Under the pieces are notes generated by a model. The model was not told the DNA's origin, searched no databases, and saw only the letters and a program-made list of their open reading frames with translations. A stretch of 64,000 nucleotides of DNA from Azophilus sp965247035 (GTDB lineage Bacteria; Pseudomonadota; Gammaproteobacteria; Pseudomonadales; Azotimanducaceae): contig CBDFGJ010000003.1 of assembly GCA_965247035.1 (NCBI GenBank), positions 1,364,001 to 1,428,000 of the forward strand, read 5' to 3'. The first letter of the stretch is position 1, and every line of letters starts with the position of its first letter. Below are positions 33,985-42,565 of this stretch, in pieces. The translations under genes and the position numbers were made by a program.

Positions 33985-34451
33985 GGTATGTATTTGACAG
34001 CAGTTCGCTTATCAATCTCTTTCAGCATTATTACCCAGAAAGATTTCCCTCTTTATGGGAAAAGTTTGATGATGTGGTTGAAAATGAAAACCTAACTTCC
34101 GTCAAAGAGGTGTTCAATGAGGTGAGCAGAAGGGATGATGCTCTCTCGAGGTGGGTTAAAAAACAGAAAGCCAGATTGTTCTTAAATCCAACTGTGGAAG
34201 AGCTTCACTTTGTTGCTGATATATTTAAAGTAAAACATTTTCAGGGCATGATTCGGAAGAAAATGCAATATAAAGGTAGCCCAGTTGCAGACCCATTTGT
34301 TATAGCCAGAGCAAAAATCCTTGATGCCTATGTGATAACTGAAGAAAATTACGCGAAAAATTCTGCCAAAATTCCCAACGTCTGCAAATATTTCAATATA
34401 CGTTGCATTAATCTTGAGGGTTTTATGAGTCAAGAGGATTGGGTTTTTTAA
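33981..34451 (+). CDS. DUF4411-type PIN-domain toxin
   Basis: PIN fold of 156 residues: YVFDSSSLINLF with the first Asp (Asp6), an acidic helix with FNEVSRRDD, and SPVADPFVIARAKI with the third acidic residue, then VITEEN. DUF4411 PIN proteins regularly pair with ImmA/IrrE antitoxins. The GTG start overlaps the antitoxin stop. All acidic positions look intact, so the toxin is probably active. Confidence 0.87.
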   Translation: MRYVFDSSSLINLFQHYYPERFPSLWEKFDDVVENENLTSVKEVFNEVSRRDDALSRWVKKQKARLFLNPTVEELHFVADIFKVKHFQGMIRKKMQYKGSPVADPFVIARAKILDAYVITEENYAKNSAKIPNVCKYFNIRCINLEGFMSQEDWVF

Positions 34452-34470
34452 ACTCGAGAGCTAATAAATA

Positions 34471-34870
34471 GTGCCTCTTCCAACTGATTTCCCCGCCTCC
34501 CCTCATATTATTTTAGACCCCGGCCTCCGCTGGTTGCCGGGCGAACCCGACCAGCGCATGAACAAATTGCCGCCGCTGATGCAGAAATTACGCCAGCGGG
34601 TGAAGGGATGGCGTGATGGAAGTTATCAAGGCGCGACAGACACCAGCATCAGTTTGTTGCGCTGGTGGTTTCAGGAAGAGCATCTGCTGGCCGGAGCGGA
34701 TAGGACGGCGCGGGAATTCCGCTACTACTTCGCACAACGCGAGGCGATTGAAACGATTATTTATTTATATGAAGTTGCTGGAGTCAAAGACAAGTTTGAC
34801 CTAATGCGTTTTGATTCAAGCGAAGCGATTTCGCCCATGCCCCAGTTGAAAGATGAGTGCCCATCGCCGA
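34471..34870 (+). pseudogene. N-terminal stub of a type III restriction subunit (res)
   Basis: About 130 codons match the start of BPTD_3080-type DEAD/DEAH restriction subunits: DFPASPHIILDPGLRWLPGE, RQRVKGWRDGSYQGATDTS, LLRWWFQEEH and FRYYFAQREAIETIIYLYEV. The helicase and nuclease parts are absent. After SEAISPMPQLKDE the frame passes into IS481 transposase sequence, so the res gene was cut by the element or its remnant. Confidence 0.8.
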
Positions 34871-35345
34871 ATACCATCCACCGGATCATGCGCCGCTATA
34901 ATCTGAATCCTGTACAGCCCAAGATGAAAGCCGACAAACGCAAGATCATCAAGCAAAAAACAGGTGAGCTGGGGCATATGGACTGTCGCCATCTGAGCCG
35001 GGATCTGTTTCCCGGGCAGCCCCGCCATTATCTGGTGTGCTTGCTGGCCGATTACACGCGCCTAGCCTGGACCGCGGTGATATCAGACATCAAAAGCCTG
35101 ACGGTGATGTTCGCCACCCTAGGGATGATTGCTCAATCACCGTTACCAGATTCAGTTTGAGTAGATGCTGAGCGACAACGGCGCGGAGTTTTCTTCCAAG
35201 AAGAACCTGATGGGGCATCCGTTTGAGCGGATGCTGCAGGAACTGGGTATCCGACATCGCTACACTCGTCCGTATCGCCCCCAGACCAATGGCAAGGTGG
35301 AACCGTTTCTGGCGGACGCCGAATGAGGACCTGATAGACGGTACG
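34871..35345 (+). pseudogene. IS481-type transposase relic, right scaffold copy
   Basis: The catalytic core is readable across frames: PNTIHRIMRRYNLNPVQPKM, GELGHMDCRHL (first Asp), a frameshift near 35130-35165, then MLSDNGAEFSSK (second Asp) and RPQTNGKVEPF (Glu), another frameshift, then RFWRTPNEDLIDGT. The C terminus is missing. 34881-35129 repeats at 29684-29932. The ends of the element could not be found. Confidence 0.82.
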
Positions 35346-35799
35346 GTGAAGGGGAGGGACGAAACGCCCGAAGCGGCGGCCATGCCTGAACGCGTCCGCT
35401 GGCACCCTTCCCCGCCCTCCCGCCATGCGGCTTGGACTAGGCCGAAAACCCCCAAAGGTGCGTGCATCCGCACAGGCCTTAAACGTCAGGCGTTCGCCCG
35501 ATGCTCGTGTGCGACCAGGACGCTTGGCGAATAAAAAAGGTGTCGGTGCGGCGGGCGTCGAGGCAATCGAAGCCCGCCGAAGGGGGTCAAGCCTTGAATG
35601 GCGTTGAACGGTGGATTCACGGGTGCAGCCTTTGACCCAATATCTACGCCACCGTCGGCTCAGGCGCAATTTTTCGAGGTGCCCTTGGGGGCGATGCCTA
35701 AGTCCTGTGGGTCGATTGTCATTAGTTCCTTTGCGTCCCGCTCGTAGCTGATCGTTTTCTGCTACCATCGGCGGCGCTCGGAGCAACGCGGTCCTGATC
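35346..35799. other. Right island boundary, no recognised gene
   Basis: 454 bases between the transposase relic and rseP. GC content is back to chromosomal level. Short open frames are Arg/Pro-rich and look like non-coding GC-rich sequence. No attachment-site repeat was recognised. Confidence 0.4.
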
Positions 35800-37125
35800 T
35801 TGATCTATCCATTGGCATTCATCGTCACCTTGGGCGTTTTGGTGACGTTCCACGAATACGGCCACTACCTTGTGGCGCGTTGGTCTGGGGTTCGGATTCT
35901 CAAGTTCTCTGTCGGTTTCGGCAAGTCGCTTTGGTCGCGCACTGACCGACGCGGCACGGAATTCGCCATAGCAGCCATCCCATTGGGCGGCTACGTGCGC
36001 ATGCTCGACGAGCGTGACCCGCAGCAGCAGGACATTCAAACCGCGCCCGAGGACATCAGCTTCAACCGCTTGAATGTCTGGTGGCGCTTAGCCATCGCCC
36101 TCGGCGGCCCAGGCGCAAATTTCGTTTTTGCCGTGGTGGCCTACGCGCTGCTGGCGGCAGTGGGCGTGGTCAGCCTCACGCCGATGGTCGGACGTACGGA
36201 ACAGCCCGGTCCCGCACAGGCAGCCGGCTTGCAGGACTATCAGCAGATCGCCTCCGTGGACGGCAACCTAGTCAACAGCTGGCAGGAAGTTGGTCTTGCT
36301 TTGGCCGAGCACATGGGCGAGTCGGCCGTGATTCGCATCGGCGCCCGTGCGCTTGGGGCCGACACAGTGCAGGTGATTGAGGTGCCGGTAGTCGATTGGT
36401 TGGCGGATGCGGTGGATCCGGACCTCATCAGCGCCTTGGGCCTTCAGCCGGCGCGGCTGGCGGTTATTGGCGAAGTTCAGCAGGCCGGTGCGGCCGAACG
36501 AGCCGGCTTGCAGCCTTGGGATCGGGTCGTCTCAATTGATGACGCTGCGGTGGAGACTTGGAGTGAGTTGGTGAGCGCCGTGCAGGCCGCGCCCGGTCAG
36601 CCCATGCTTTGGGCCTTCGTGCGTAATGGCGTGGTGCTGGATGCCTTGGTGACGCCTGATCGAACGACAGACGCGGACGGGGCCGACATAGGCTTTGTTG
36701 GCGTTGCCTTGCCGACGACCACTGTGCGTTACGGCCCATTGGACGCTGTCGGTCAAGGTGTGGCCGAGATGTTTGACAAGTCCGCGTTGACCTTGGAGCA
36801 CATCTGGAAATTGATTGCCGGGCAAATGTCCGCCCGCAATCTGGCTGGTCCCATCACCATCGCCAAGGTGGCGGGGGATTCGGCCCAAGCGGGCTGGAAG
36901 GTCTACTTGAACATCCTTGCCCTGCTCAGCATTTCCTTGGGGCTGTTGAACCTGCTGCCCATTCCTCTGCTTGACGGTGGGCATGTGGCCTATTGCCTAG
37001 CGGAAATCATAGCCCGTCGCCCAGTGCCGGAGCGTGTGCAGCAAGTGGGCGGCCAAGTGGGGTTCGCCTTGCTCGGCGGCGTGATGGTTCTGGTGTTCGT
37101 GAACGACATTCTGCGATTGATTTAA
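35800..37125 (+). CDS. rseP: RIP site-2 metalloprotease RseP
   Basis: An inner-membrane zinc protease that cuts anti-sigma RseA and signal-peptide remnants. HEYGH (His18, Glu19, His22) lies in the first membrane helix, two PDZ regions occupy the periplasmic loop, and NLLPIPLLDGGH supplies the third ligand. From TTG 35800 it has 441 residues; the segment before HEYGH is a few residues shorter than usual and the upstream uppS/cdsA genes are missing, so the 5' end may have been remodelled. bamA follows at once. Confidence 0.93.
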   Translation: MIYPLAFIVTLGVLVTFHEYGHYLVARWSGVRILKFSVGFGKSLWSRTDRRGTEFAIAAIPLGGYVRMLDERDPQQQDIQTAPEDISFNRLNVWWRLAIALGGPGANFVFAVVAYALLAAVGVVSLTPMVGRTEQPGPAQAAGLQDYQQIASVDGNLVNSWQEVGLALAEHMGESAVIRIGARALGADTVQVIEVPVVDWLADAVDPDLISALGLQPARLAVIGEVQQAGAAERAGLQPWDRVVSIDDAAVETWSELVSAVQAAPGQPMLWAFVRNGVVLDALVTPDRTTDADGADIGFVGVALPTTTVRYGPLDAVGQGVAEMFDKSALTLEHIWKLIAGQMSARNLAGPITIAKVAGDSAQAGWKVYLNILALLSISLGLLNLLPIPLLDGGHVAYCLAEIIARRPVPERVQQVGGQVGFALLGGVMVLVFVNDILRLI

Positions 37126-37153
37126 CTTGGCCATCCGCTTGATGGGTGATCGA

Positions 37154-39523
37154 ATGATCCGCGCTATGCAACGCATCAAGGTGGTCTTGGCGCTGGGCCT
37201 GCTATTGGCAGCGGCGGCGAAAGCCGATGTCTTCACCATTTCGGATATCCGCCTGCAGGGGCTGCAACGGGTGTCCGCAGGCACGGTCTTCAACGTGTTG
37301 CCGGTGCAGGTCGGGGAGGCGGTGGACGACGTAGCCATCCGCGAACTGATCCGCCTGCTGTTCGCCACCGGTTATTTCAACGACATCCGCATGGCCCGCG
37401 ACGGCGACATCCTAGTGGTGACGCTGGTTGAGCGTCCGGCCATCGAATCCATTGAGCTTGACGGCAACAAGGCCATCAAGACCGAAGCCCTGCTTGAGGG
37501 CCTGTCCCAGCAGGGGTTGAGCGAGGGCGAGATCTTCAAGCAGGCCACGCTCGAGCGGGTAGGCTTGGAGTTGGAGCGGCAGTACGTCGCCCAAGGCCGC
37601 TACGGTGCGGCCATCGACGCCAAGGTGGAGGCGCTGCCGCGCAACCGAGTGGCCATCAGCATCGACATTGAGGAAGGCAAGACCTCGAGCATCCGCCACA
37701 TCAACATCGTCGGCATTGAGGAGTTTTCCAGAAGGGAGCTGCTCGACATCATGGAACTGAGCCATCCCACCCTGTTTTCCTTCATCCGCAACAACGACAA
37801 GTACAGCCGGGAAAAACTGTTGGGGGACTTGGAGAAGCTAGAGTCCTACTACAAGGACCAAGGCTTCGTTGAATTCGGAACGGAGTCGATCCAAGTGAGC
37901 ATCACCCCGGACAAGAGCCAAGTCTACATCAGCATGAACGTGGACGAGGGCAACAAGTACGTGGTGGAGGAAGTGAATGTGCTCGGCGAACTGAATGACG
38001 TGCCGGTGGAGAACCTGCGCCCGCTCATTCTGGTTGCCGAAGGCCAAGTGTTCTCCCAAGCGTTGGTTACCGCCACGGAGGACCGGCTCGAAGCCGCCCT
38101 CGGCAACGCCGGCTACGCTTTCGCCTCGGCCGCGGGTGTGCCTAGGGTGGATGAGGAAACCGGCCGAGTCGGTGTGGACTTCATGATCGATTCTGGCAAA
38201 CGGGCCTATGTTCGCCGCGTCACCTTCTCCGGCAACCGCATCACCCAAGATGAGGTCATGCGCCGGGAAATGCGGCAGATGGAGGGTGGTTGGGCCTCCA
38301 CCGCGCAGATTGACCTGTCCAAGCTGCGTTTGGAGCGCCTTGGCCACTTCCGCGGGGTGAACGTGGAGACGTTGCCGGTGCCCGGCACCGACGACCAGGT
38401 GGATGTGGCCTTTGAAGTGGAGGAACAGCCGTCGGGCAGCATTTCGGCGACCTTGGGCTACAGCCAAGGCTACGGGTTAGTGCTAGGCGGCAACTACCAA
38501 GAGAACAATGTGCTTGGCACGGGCAACAGCCTTGGCTTGGGGATTTCCGTGTCCAGCTACCAGAAGTCGGCGAGCTTCAACTTCTTTAACCCCTACTACA
38601 CTTTGGATGGTGTCAGCCGAGGCTACAACGCCTACTTCCGCCGGCTGGATTTTGACGAGCGCAACATCGCCCGCTATAGCACCAACTCGGTGGGCCTTGG
38701 CGTCACCTTTGGCTTTCCCATCGGCGAAACCCAGCGCATCAATTTTGGCGGCACCATTGAGGAAACCAAGCTGACGCAAGGCCGCTTCCCGGCCCAGGAG
38801 ATCATCGAATTCCTGCAGAAAAACGGCGATGACTTTCTCAATTTCAAATTCACCTTGGGCTGGCAAGGCTCCACCCTCAATCGGGGCCTGTTCCCCACCC
38901 GGGGCCGCTCCCAGACCTTGTCCGCGCAGGCTTCAGTGCCGGGCAGCGACTTGGAGTTCTGGAAGGTCACCTATCGCGGTGAACAGTACTTCCCCTTCAT
39001 TGGCGACATGGCCCTGCGCATCCGCACCAAGGTGGGGTACGGGGGGGGCTACGGCGGCACCAAGGGTCTGCCATTCTATGAACACTATTTCGCCGGCGGC
39101 TTCGGCTCCATTCGCGGGTTTGAGCAATCCACCCTTGGGCCGCGCACCACCAACCCGGCCGTGGACAGCGACGGCGAGCCGCTGCCGGCAGGCTTTCTGC
39201 GCTCACGCGGGGACCCGTTCGGCGGCAACCTGCTCGTTGAGGGGTCGGCTGAGATCATCCTTTCCCTGCCTTTCGTGCAGGACAACCGCCAATTCCGTTC
39301 CGTGTTCTTTGTTGACGCCGGCAACGTGTTCAACACCAACTGCCCGGACGTGAGCGCAAACTGCTTCGGCTTTGACCTTGACGAGTTTCGCTACTCAGTC
39401 GGCTTTGGCATCACTTGGCTCGCAGCCTTGGGGCCGATGACCTTTGGCATCGCCAAGCCTTTCAACACCAAATCCATCGACCAGGAGGAGCGCTTCCAGT
39501 TTGAACTAGGGCGCACGTTCTGA
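37154..39523 (+). CDS. bamA: Outer membrane protein assembly factor BamA
   Basis: A signal peptide (VVLALGLLLAAAAKA) precedes five POTRA domains and a 16-strand Omp85 barrel with the lid-loop GGFGSIRGFE, the family VRGF-type motif as IRGF. The C terminus ends in Phe (FELGRTF), as needed for barrel assembly. It inserts outer-membrane proteins with the other Bam subunits. Starts at ATG 37154 or 37166 are both possible; a TTG at 37127 would add residues before the signal peptide. Confidence 0.95.
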   Translation: MIRAMQRIKVVLALGLLLAAAAKADVFTISDIRLQGLQRVSAGTVFNVLPVQVGEAVDDVAIRELIRLLFATGYFNDIRMARDGDILVVTLVERPAIESIELDGNKAIKTEALLEGLSQQGLSEGEIFKQATLERVGLELERQYVAQGRYGAAIDAKVEALPRNRVAISIDIEEGKTSSIRHINIVGIEEFSRRELLDIMELSHPTLFSFIRNNDKYSREKLLGDLEKLESYYKDQGFVEFGTESIQVSITPDKSQVYISMNVDEGNKYVVEEVNVLGELNDVPVENLRPLILVAEGQVFSQALVTATEDRLEAALGNAGYAFASAAGVPRVDEETGRVGVDFMIDSGKRAYVRRVTFSGNRITQDEVMRREMRQMEGGWASTAQIDLSKLRLERLGHFRGVNVETLPVPGTDDQVDVAFEVEEQPSGSISATLGYSQGYGLVLGGNYQENNVLGTGNSLGLGISVSSYQKSASFNFFNPYYTLDGVSRGYNAYFRRLDFDERNIARYSTNSVGLGVTFGFPIGETQRINFGGTIEETKLTQGRFPAQEIIEFLQKNGDDFLNFKFTLGWQGSTLNRGLFPTRGRSQTLSAQASVPGSDLEFWKVTYRGEQYFPFIGDMALRIRTKVGYGGGYGGTKGLPFYEHYFAGGFGSIRGFEQSTLGPRTTNPAVDSDGEPLPAGFLRSRGDPFGGNLLVEGSAEIILSLPFVQDNRQFRSVFFVDAGNVFNTNCPDVSANCFGFDLDEFRYSVGFGITWLAALGPMTFGIAKPFNTKSIDQEERFQFELGRTF

Positions 39524-39676
39524 TGTAGAATGCGCCGGATATCGCATCTTGCGGAGCGCGTTTTAGGTGCTGGCGTTTGACGTTGGCGCATGGTCAAGCA
39601 GCGGGAGAGCCTCGGTCAAGGCCCGCTTGCGCACGAAAGAGCACATGAGCATGCAAATCCACCAAGGAGTCGTTTT

Positions 39677-40201
39677 GTGATCAAAAGGTATGTCAATCTA
39701 TCCCTGTTGGGATTTTGCTTGGGCGTAGCTGGCATCGCCTCAGCGGAACTGAAAATTGCAGTCATTGACACGCAAAGGGCATTAGTGTCAAGCGAAGAGG
39801 CCAAGGCTCTGCTTGAGCAGGCCCAGGCTGAACTGCAGAAGGACGAAGAGGAAGTGACTGCCCTTGGCACTGAAATTCAGCAACTGCAGGGGAAACTTGA
39901 AACGGACGGCGAAGTTATGAGCCCCTCAGAGCAACACAAGGCGCAGAAGGCCATTGAAGACAAGCAGATCGATTACCAGTTCTTGGTAAAAAAGCTGCAA
40001 AAGGCGCTGGAGGACCGGCGGCAGGACTTGTTCCAGGTCATGCTGCCGAAAGTGGATGCCGTGGTGAAGGACCTCATCGCCTTGAATGGCTATGACCTGA
40101 TTTTGGAGCGGGCGAACCTCAGGTACGTCAATTCCAAGCATGACATCACCCGCCGGGTCACGGAAAAGTTGAACGAAAAACGCGACGCGCCAAGTTCGTG
40201 A
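39677..40201 (+). CDS. skp: Periplasmic chaperone Skp/OmpH family
   Basis: GTG start with AAGGAG 7 bases upstream (39664-39669). A signal peptide ending ASA is followed by LKIAVIDTQRALVSSEEAK and long coiled-coil tentacles rich in Glu, Gln and Lys, then the C-terminal strand (YDLILERANLRYV). It carries unfolded porins to BamA. 174 residues. It overlaps lpxD by four bases. Confidence 0.93.
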   Translation: MIKRYVNLSLLGFCLGVAGIASAELKIAVIDTQRALVSSEEAKALLEQAQAELQKDEEEVTALGTEIQQLQGKLETDGEVMSPSEQHKAQKAIEDKQIDYQFLVKKLQKALEDRRQDLFQVMLPKVDAVVKDLIALNGYDLILERANLRYVNSKHDITRRVTEKLNEKRDAPSS

Positions 40202-41265
40202 ACCCAGCAGCCCTCAGTCTCGGTGAACTGGCCGAGCGGCTGGGGGGCAGGGTTGTTGGCGATGCTGACGTCTTGATAACGGGCCTCGGTGCGCTCGGTG
40301 GCGCTGAGCCTGGCCAGATCACCCATCTGTCCAACCCGGCCTATCGGCGTCGGCTGCCCACCACCCGGGCGTCGGCCGTCATCCTGCGCGAAAAGGAGCT
40401 TCCCCTTTGTCCAACCCATGCCTTGGTGGTGGCTGACCCCTACTTGGCGTTTGCGCGCGCCTCCCGTCTTTGGCAGCGTCCCTACGCCCTGAACAACGGC
40501 GTGCATGGAGGCGCTTCGATTGACAGCGAAGCCAGCATCCATCCCACTGCCCGGGTCGGCCCGGGCGCTGTGGTGGGGCCTGGCGCGGAGATTGGCGAGC
40601 AGGTTCGCATTCACGCCAACGCGGTCATTGGCGCCCGCTGTCAGCTTGGCCGAGCAGCGGTCATCATGGCCAATGCCGTTCTCTATGACGGCGTCCGGGT
40701 GGGTGCGAACTCGGTCATTCACGCGGCCGCGGTCATCGGCGCTGACGGCTTTGGCTTCGCCCGGGAGGAGAGCGGCGCCCTAGCGCCGATCGCCCAGCTA
40801 GGTGGCGTGGTCATTGGCCGCGATGTCAGCATTGGCGCGGCCAGCACCATTGATCGCGGGACCATTGAAGATACGATCATTGAGGATGGGGTCAAGATTG
40901 ACAACCAGGTGCAGATTGGCCACAACTGCGTGATCGGCGCACACAGCGTGATTTGCGGCTGCGTTGGCATCGTTGGCAGCACCGAAATTGGTCGCGGCTG
41001 CGTGCTCGCCGGCATGGTGGGCGTTGGCGGCGATCAGCCGGTCAAAATATGCGATGGCGTCACCATCAGCGCCCGCACCCATGTTTCGTCCTCGATCAGC
41101 AAGCCGGGTGTCTATTCGGGGAGCATCATCCACAATGCCAACCGAGCTTGGAAGCGCAACGCCTTGCGGTTTCAAAAACTCGACCAACTAGCCCGTCGGG
41201 TCGCTCGCTTGGAAAAGCAGGCGCGGCAATCGGAAGCCGCCACCACGGGGTCTTGCCGGGCATGA
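40198..41265 (+). CDS. lpxD: UDP-3-O-acylglucosamine N-acyltransferase
   Basis: The third enzyme of lipid A synthesis. An N-terminal uridine-binding domain is followed by hexapeptide repeats ((I/V)G-A/N patterns from 115 to 290). VIGADGFGFA and VQIGHNCVIG, with the catalytic His, match the family. 355 residues. GTG start overlapping the skp stop; its own stop overlaps fabZ (ATGA). Confidence 0.95.
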   Translation: MNPAALSLGELAERLGGRVVGDADVLITGLGALGGAEPGQITHLSNPAYRRRLPTTRASAVILREKELPLCPTHALVVADPYLAFARASRLWQRPYALNNGVHGGASIDSEASIHPTARVGPGAVVGPGAEIGEQVRIHANAVIGARCQLGRAAVIMANAVLYDGVRVGANSVIHAAAVIGADGFGFAREESGALAPIAQLGGVVIGRDVSIGAASTIDRGTIEDTIIEDGVKIDNQVQIGHNCVIGAHSVICGCVGIVGSTEIGRGCVLAGMVGVGGDQPVKICDGVTISARTHVSSSISKPGVYSGSIIHNANRAWKRNALRFQKLDQLARRVARLEKQARQSEAATTGSCRA

Positions 41266-41735
41266 GCGGCCACATTGGCGGGGACGACGCAGTGCTTGAC
41301 GTGAATGCTCTGGCCAAATACTTGCCGCATCGCTATCCCTTTCTGCTCGTGGATCGGATTACGACGCTGAAGCTTGGCGAGCGCGTCAGCGGCTATAAGA
41401 ACGTCACCATTAACGAACCCTTCTTCAGCGGCCACTTTCCCGGCCATCCCATCATGCCTGGGGTGCTGATCGTTGAAGCCATGGCGCAGGTGGCCGGTGT
41501 GCTCGCCGTGGCGACCAGGAAGCTGGATGCGCAGAACTCCATTTTCTACTTGGCGGGCACGGACAACACCCGTTTCAAGCGGCGGGTGGTGCCGGGCGAC
41601 CGGCTGCACATGGAAGCCGAAATCCTGACGGAAAGAAAGCAGCTCATGAAGTTCTCCTGCCGCGCCCATGTCGATGGCGAACTCGCCTGCCAGTCCATCA
41701 TCCTGTGCGTCGAGGCAAGCCTTAGCGGCGAATAG
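41262..41735 (+). CDS. fabZ: 3-hydroxyacyl-ACP dehydratase FabZ
   Basis: A hot-dog-fold enzyme of fatty-acid synthesis: LPHRYPFLLVDRI, the catalytic His in GHFPGHPIMPGVLIVEAMAQ with the Glu a few residues on, and NTRFKRRVVPGD. 157 residues. Encoding FabZ between lpxD and lpxA balances 3-hydroxyacyl-ACP use between phospholipid and lipid A. The start overlaps lpxD. Confidence 0.96.
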   Translation: MSGHIGGDDAVLDVNALAKYLPHRYPFLLVDRITTLKLGERVSGYKNVTINEPFFSGHFPGHPIMPGVLIVEAMAQVAGVLAVATRKLDAQNSIFYLAGTDNTRFKRRVVPGDRLHMEAEILTERKQLMKFSCRAHVDGELACQSIILCVEASLSGE

Positions 41736-41754
41736 GCCGCATTTGGGCGCTCCA

Positions 41755-42543
41755 TTGATTGACGCACGGGCCATTATTGATCCCTCGGCCAGCCTAGGTG
41801 CCAACGTCGAAGTTGGCCCTTGGACCATCATAGGGGCGGACGTGGTGATCGGCGACGACTGCGTGATCGGTCCCCATGTGGTGGTCAAAGGGCCAACGCG
41901 GATGGGCCAAGGCAATTGCATCTACCAGTTCGCCAGCATCGGCGAGGATACCCCGGCCTTGGCCTACAAGGGTGAGCGCACTAGGCTTGAGATCGGCAAC
42001 GGAAACGTTTTTCGAGAAGGGGTTACGGTGCATCGAGGCACCGCTCAGGACGAGGGCGTGACCCGCATCGGCAGCCATGGACTGTTCATGGCCTATGTAC
42101 ACATTAGCCACGACTGCAAGGTGGGCGACCATGTCATCATGGCCAACAATGCTTCCGTAGCCGGGCATTGTCAGGTTGGCGACCACGCCAATTTCGGCGG
42201 CTACGCTGGCGTGCCTCAATATCGGTTCATAGGTGCCTACACCCACATCGCCGCCATGAGCTTGGTGCTCAAGGACGTGCCAATATACTTGACCGCGGTC
42301 GGCAATCCGGCCGCCGCCGTTGGCATCAACGTGGAGGGCTTGCGTCGGCGGGGATGCTCGGCGGAGTCAATCGCCAAGCTCCGCAACGCCTACAAGATTC
42401 TCTATCGTTGCGGCTTGACCACTGAGGAAGCCTGCGGGCGCCTTGTTGAGGAATATCAGAACTGCCAGGAAGTCTCAAACTTGGTCGCTTCGGTCATGGC
42501 TTCCAAGACCGGCATTATCCGGCCCCGGCAGGCCTCGCGGTAG
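41755..42543 (+). CDS. lpxA: UDP-N-acetylglucosamine O-acyltransferase
   Basis: The first lipid A acyltransferase, with left-handed beta-helix repeats (GANVEVGPWTIIG onward) and a helical C-terminal domain (GLRRRGCSAESIAKLRNAYK). The catalytic His is kept in YVHISHDC. The position that is usually His in VHQF reads PQY here, a substitution worth noting. TTG at 41755 gives MIDARAIIDPSA, aligned with the usual family start; TTG 41743 is the alternative. 262 residues. Confidence 0.93.
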   Translation: MIDARAIIDPSASLGANVEVGPWTIIGADVVIGDDCVIGPHVVVKGPTRMGQGNCIYQFASIGEDTPALAYKGERTRLEIGNGNVFREGVTVHRGTAQDEGVTRIGSHGLFMAYVHISHDCKVGDHVIMANNASVAGHCQVGDHANFGGYAGVPQYRFIGAYTHIAAMSLVLKDVPIYLTAVGNPAAAVGINVEGLRRRGCSAESIAKLRNAYKILYRCGLTTEEACGRLVEEYQNCQEVSNLVASVMASKTGIIRPRQASR

Positions 42544-42565
42544 GCGGGGGCTTAGGCAGGCGCTG

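Noticed and set aside
34471..35160. One intact 229-residue protein
   Set aside because: Its halves belong to different families (restriction subunit start and transposase core), so it is a chance fusion of remnants.
40953..41735. FabZ with a roughly 100-residue N-terminal extension
   Set aside because: The extension overlaps lpxD in another frame and is Arg/His-rich. ATG 41262 overlaps the lpxD stop and fits the family length.
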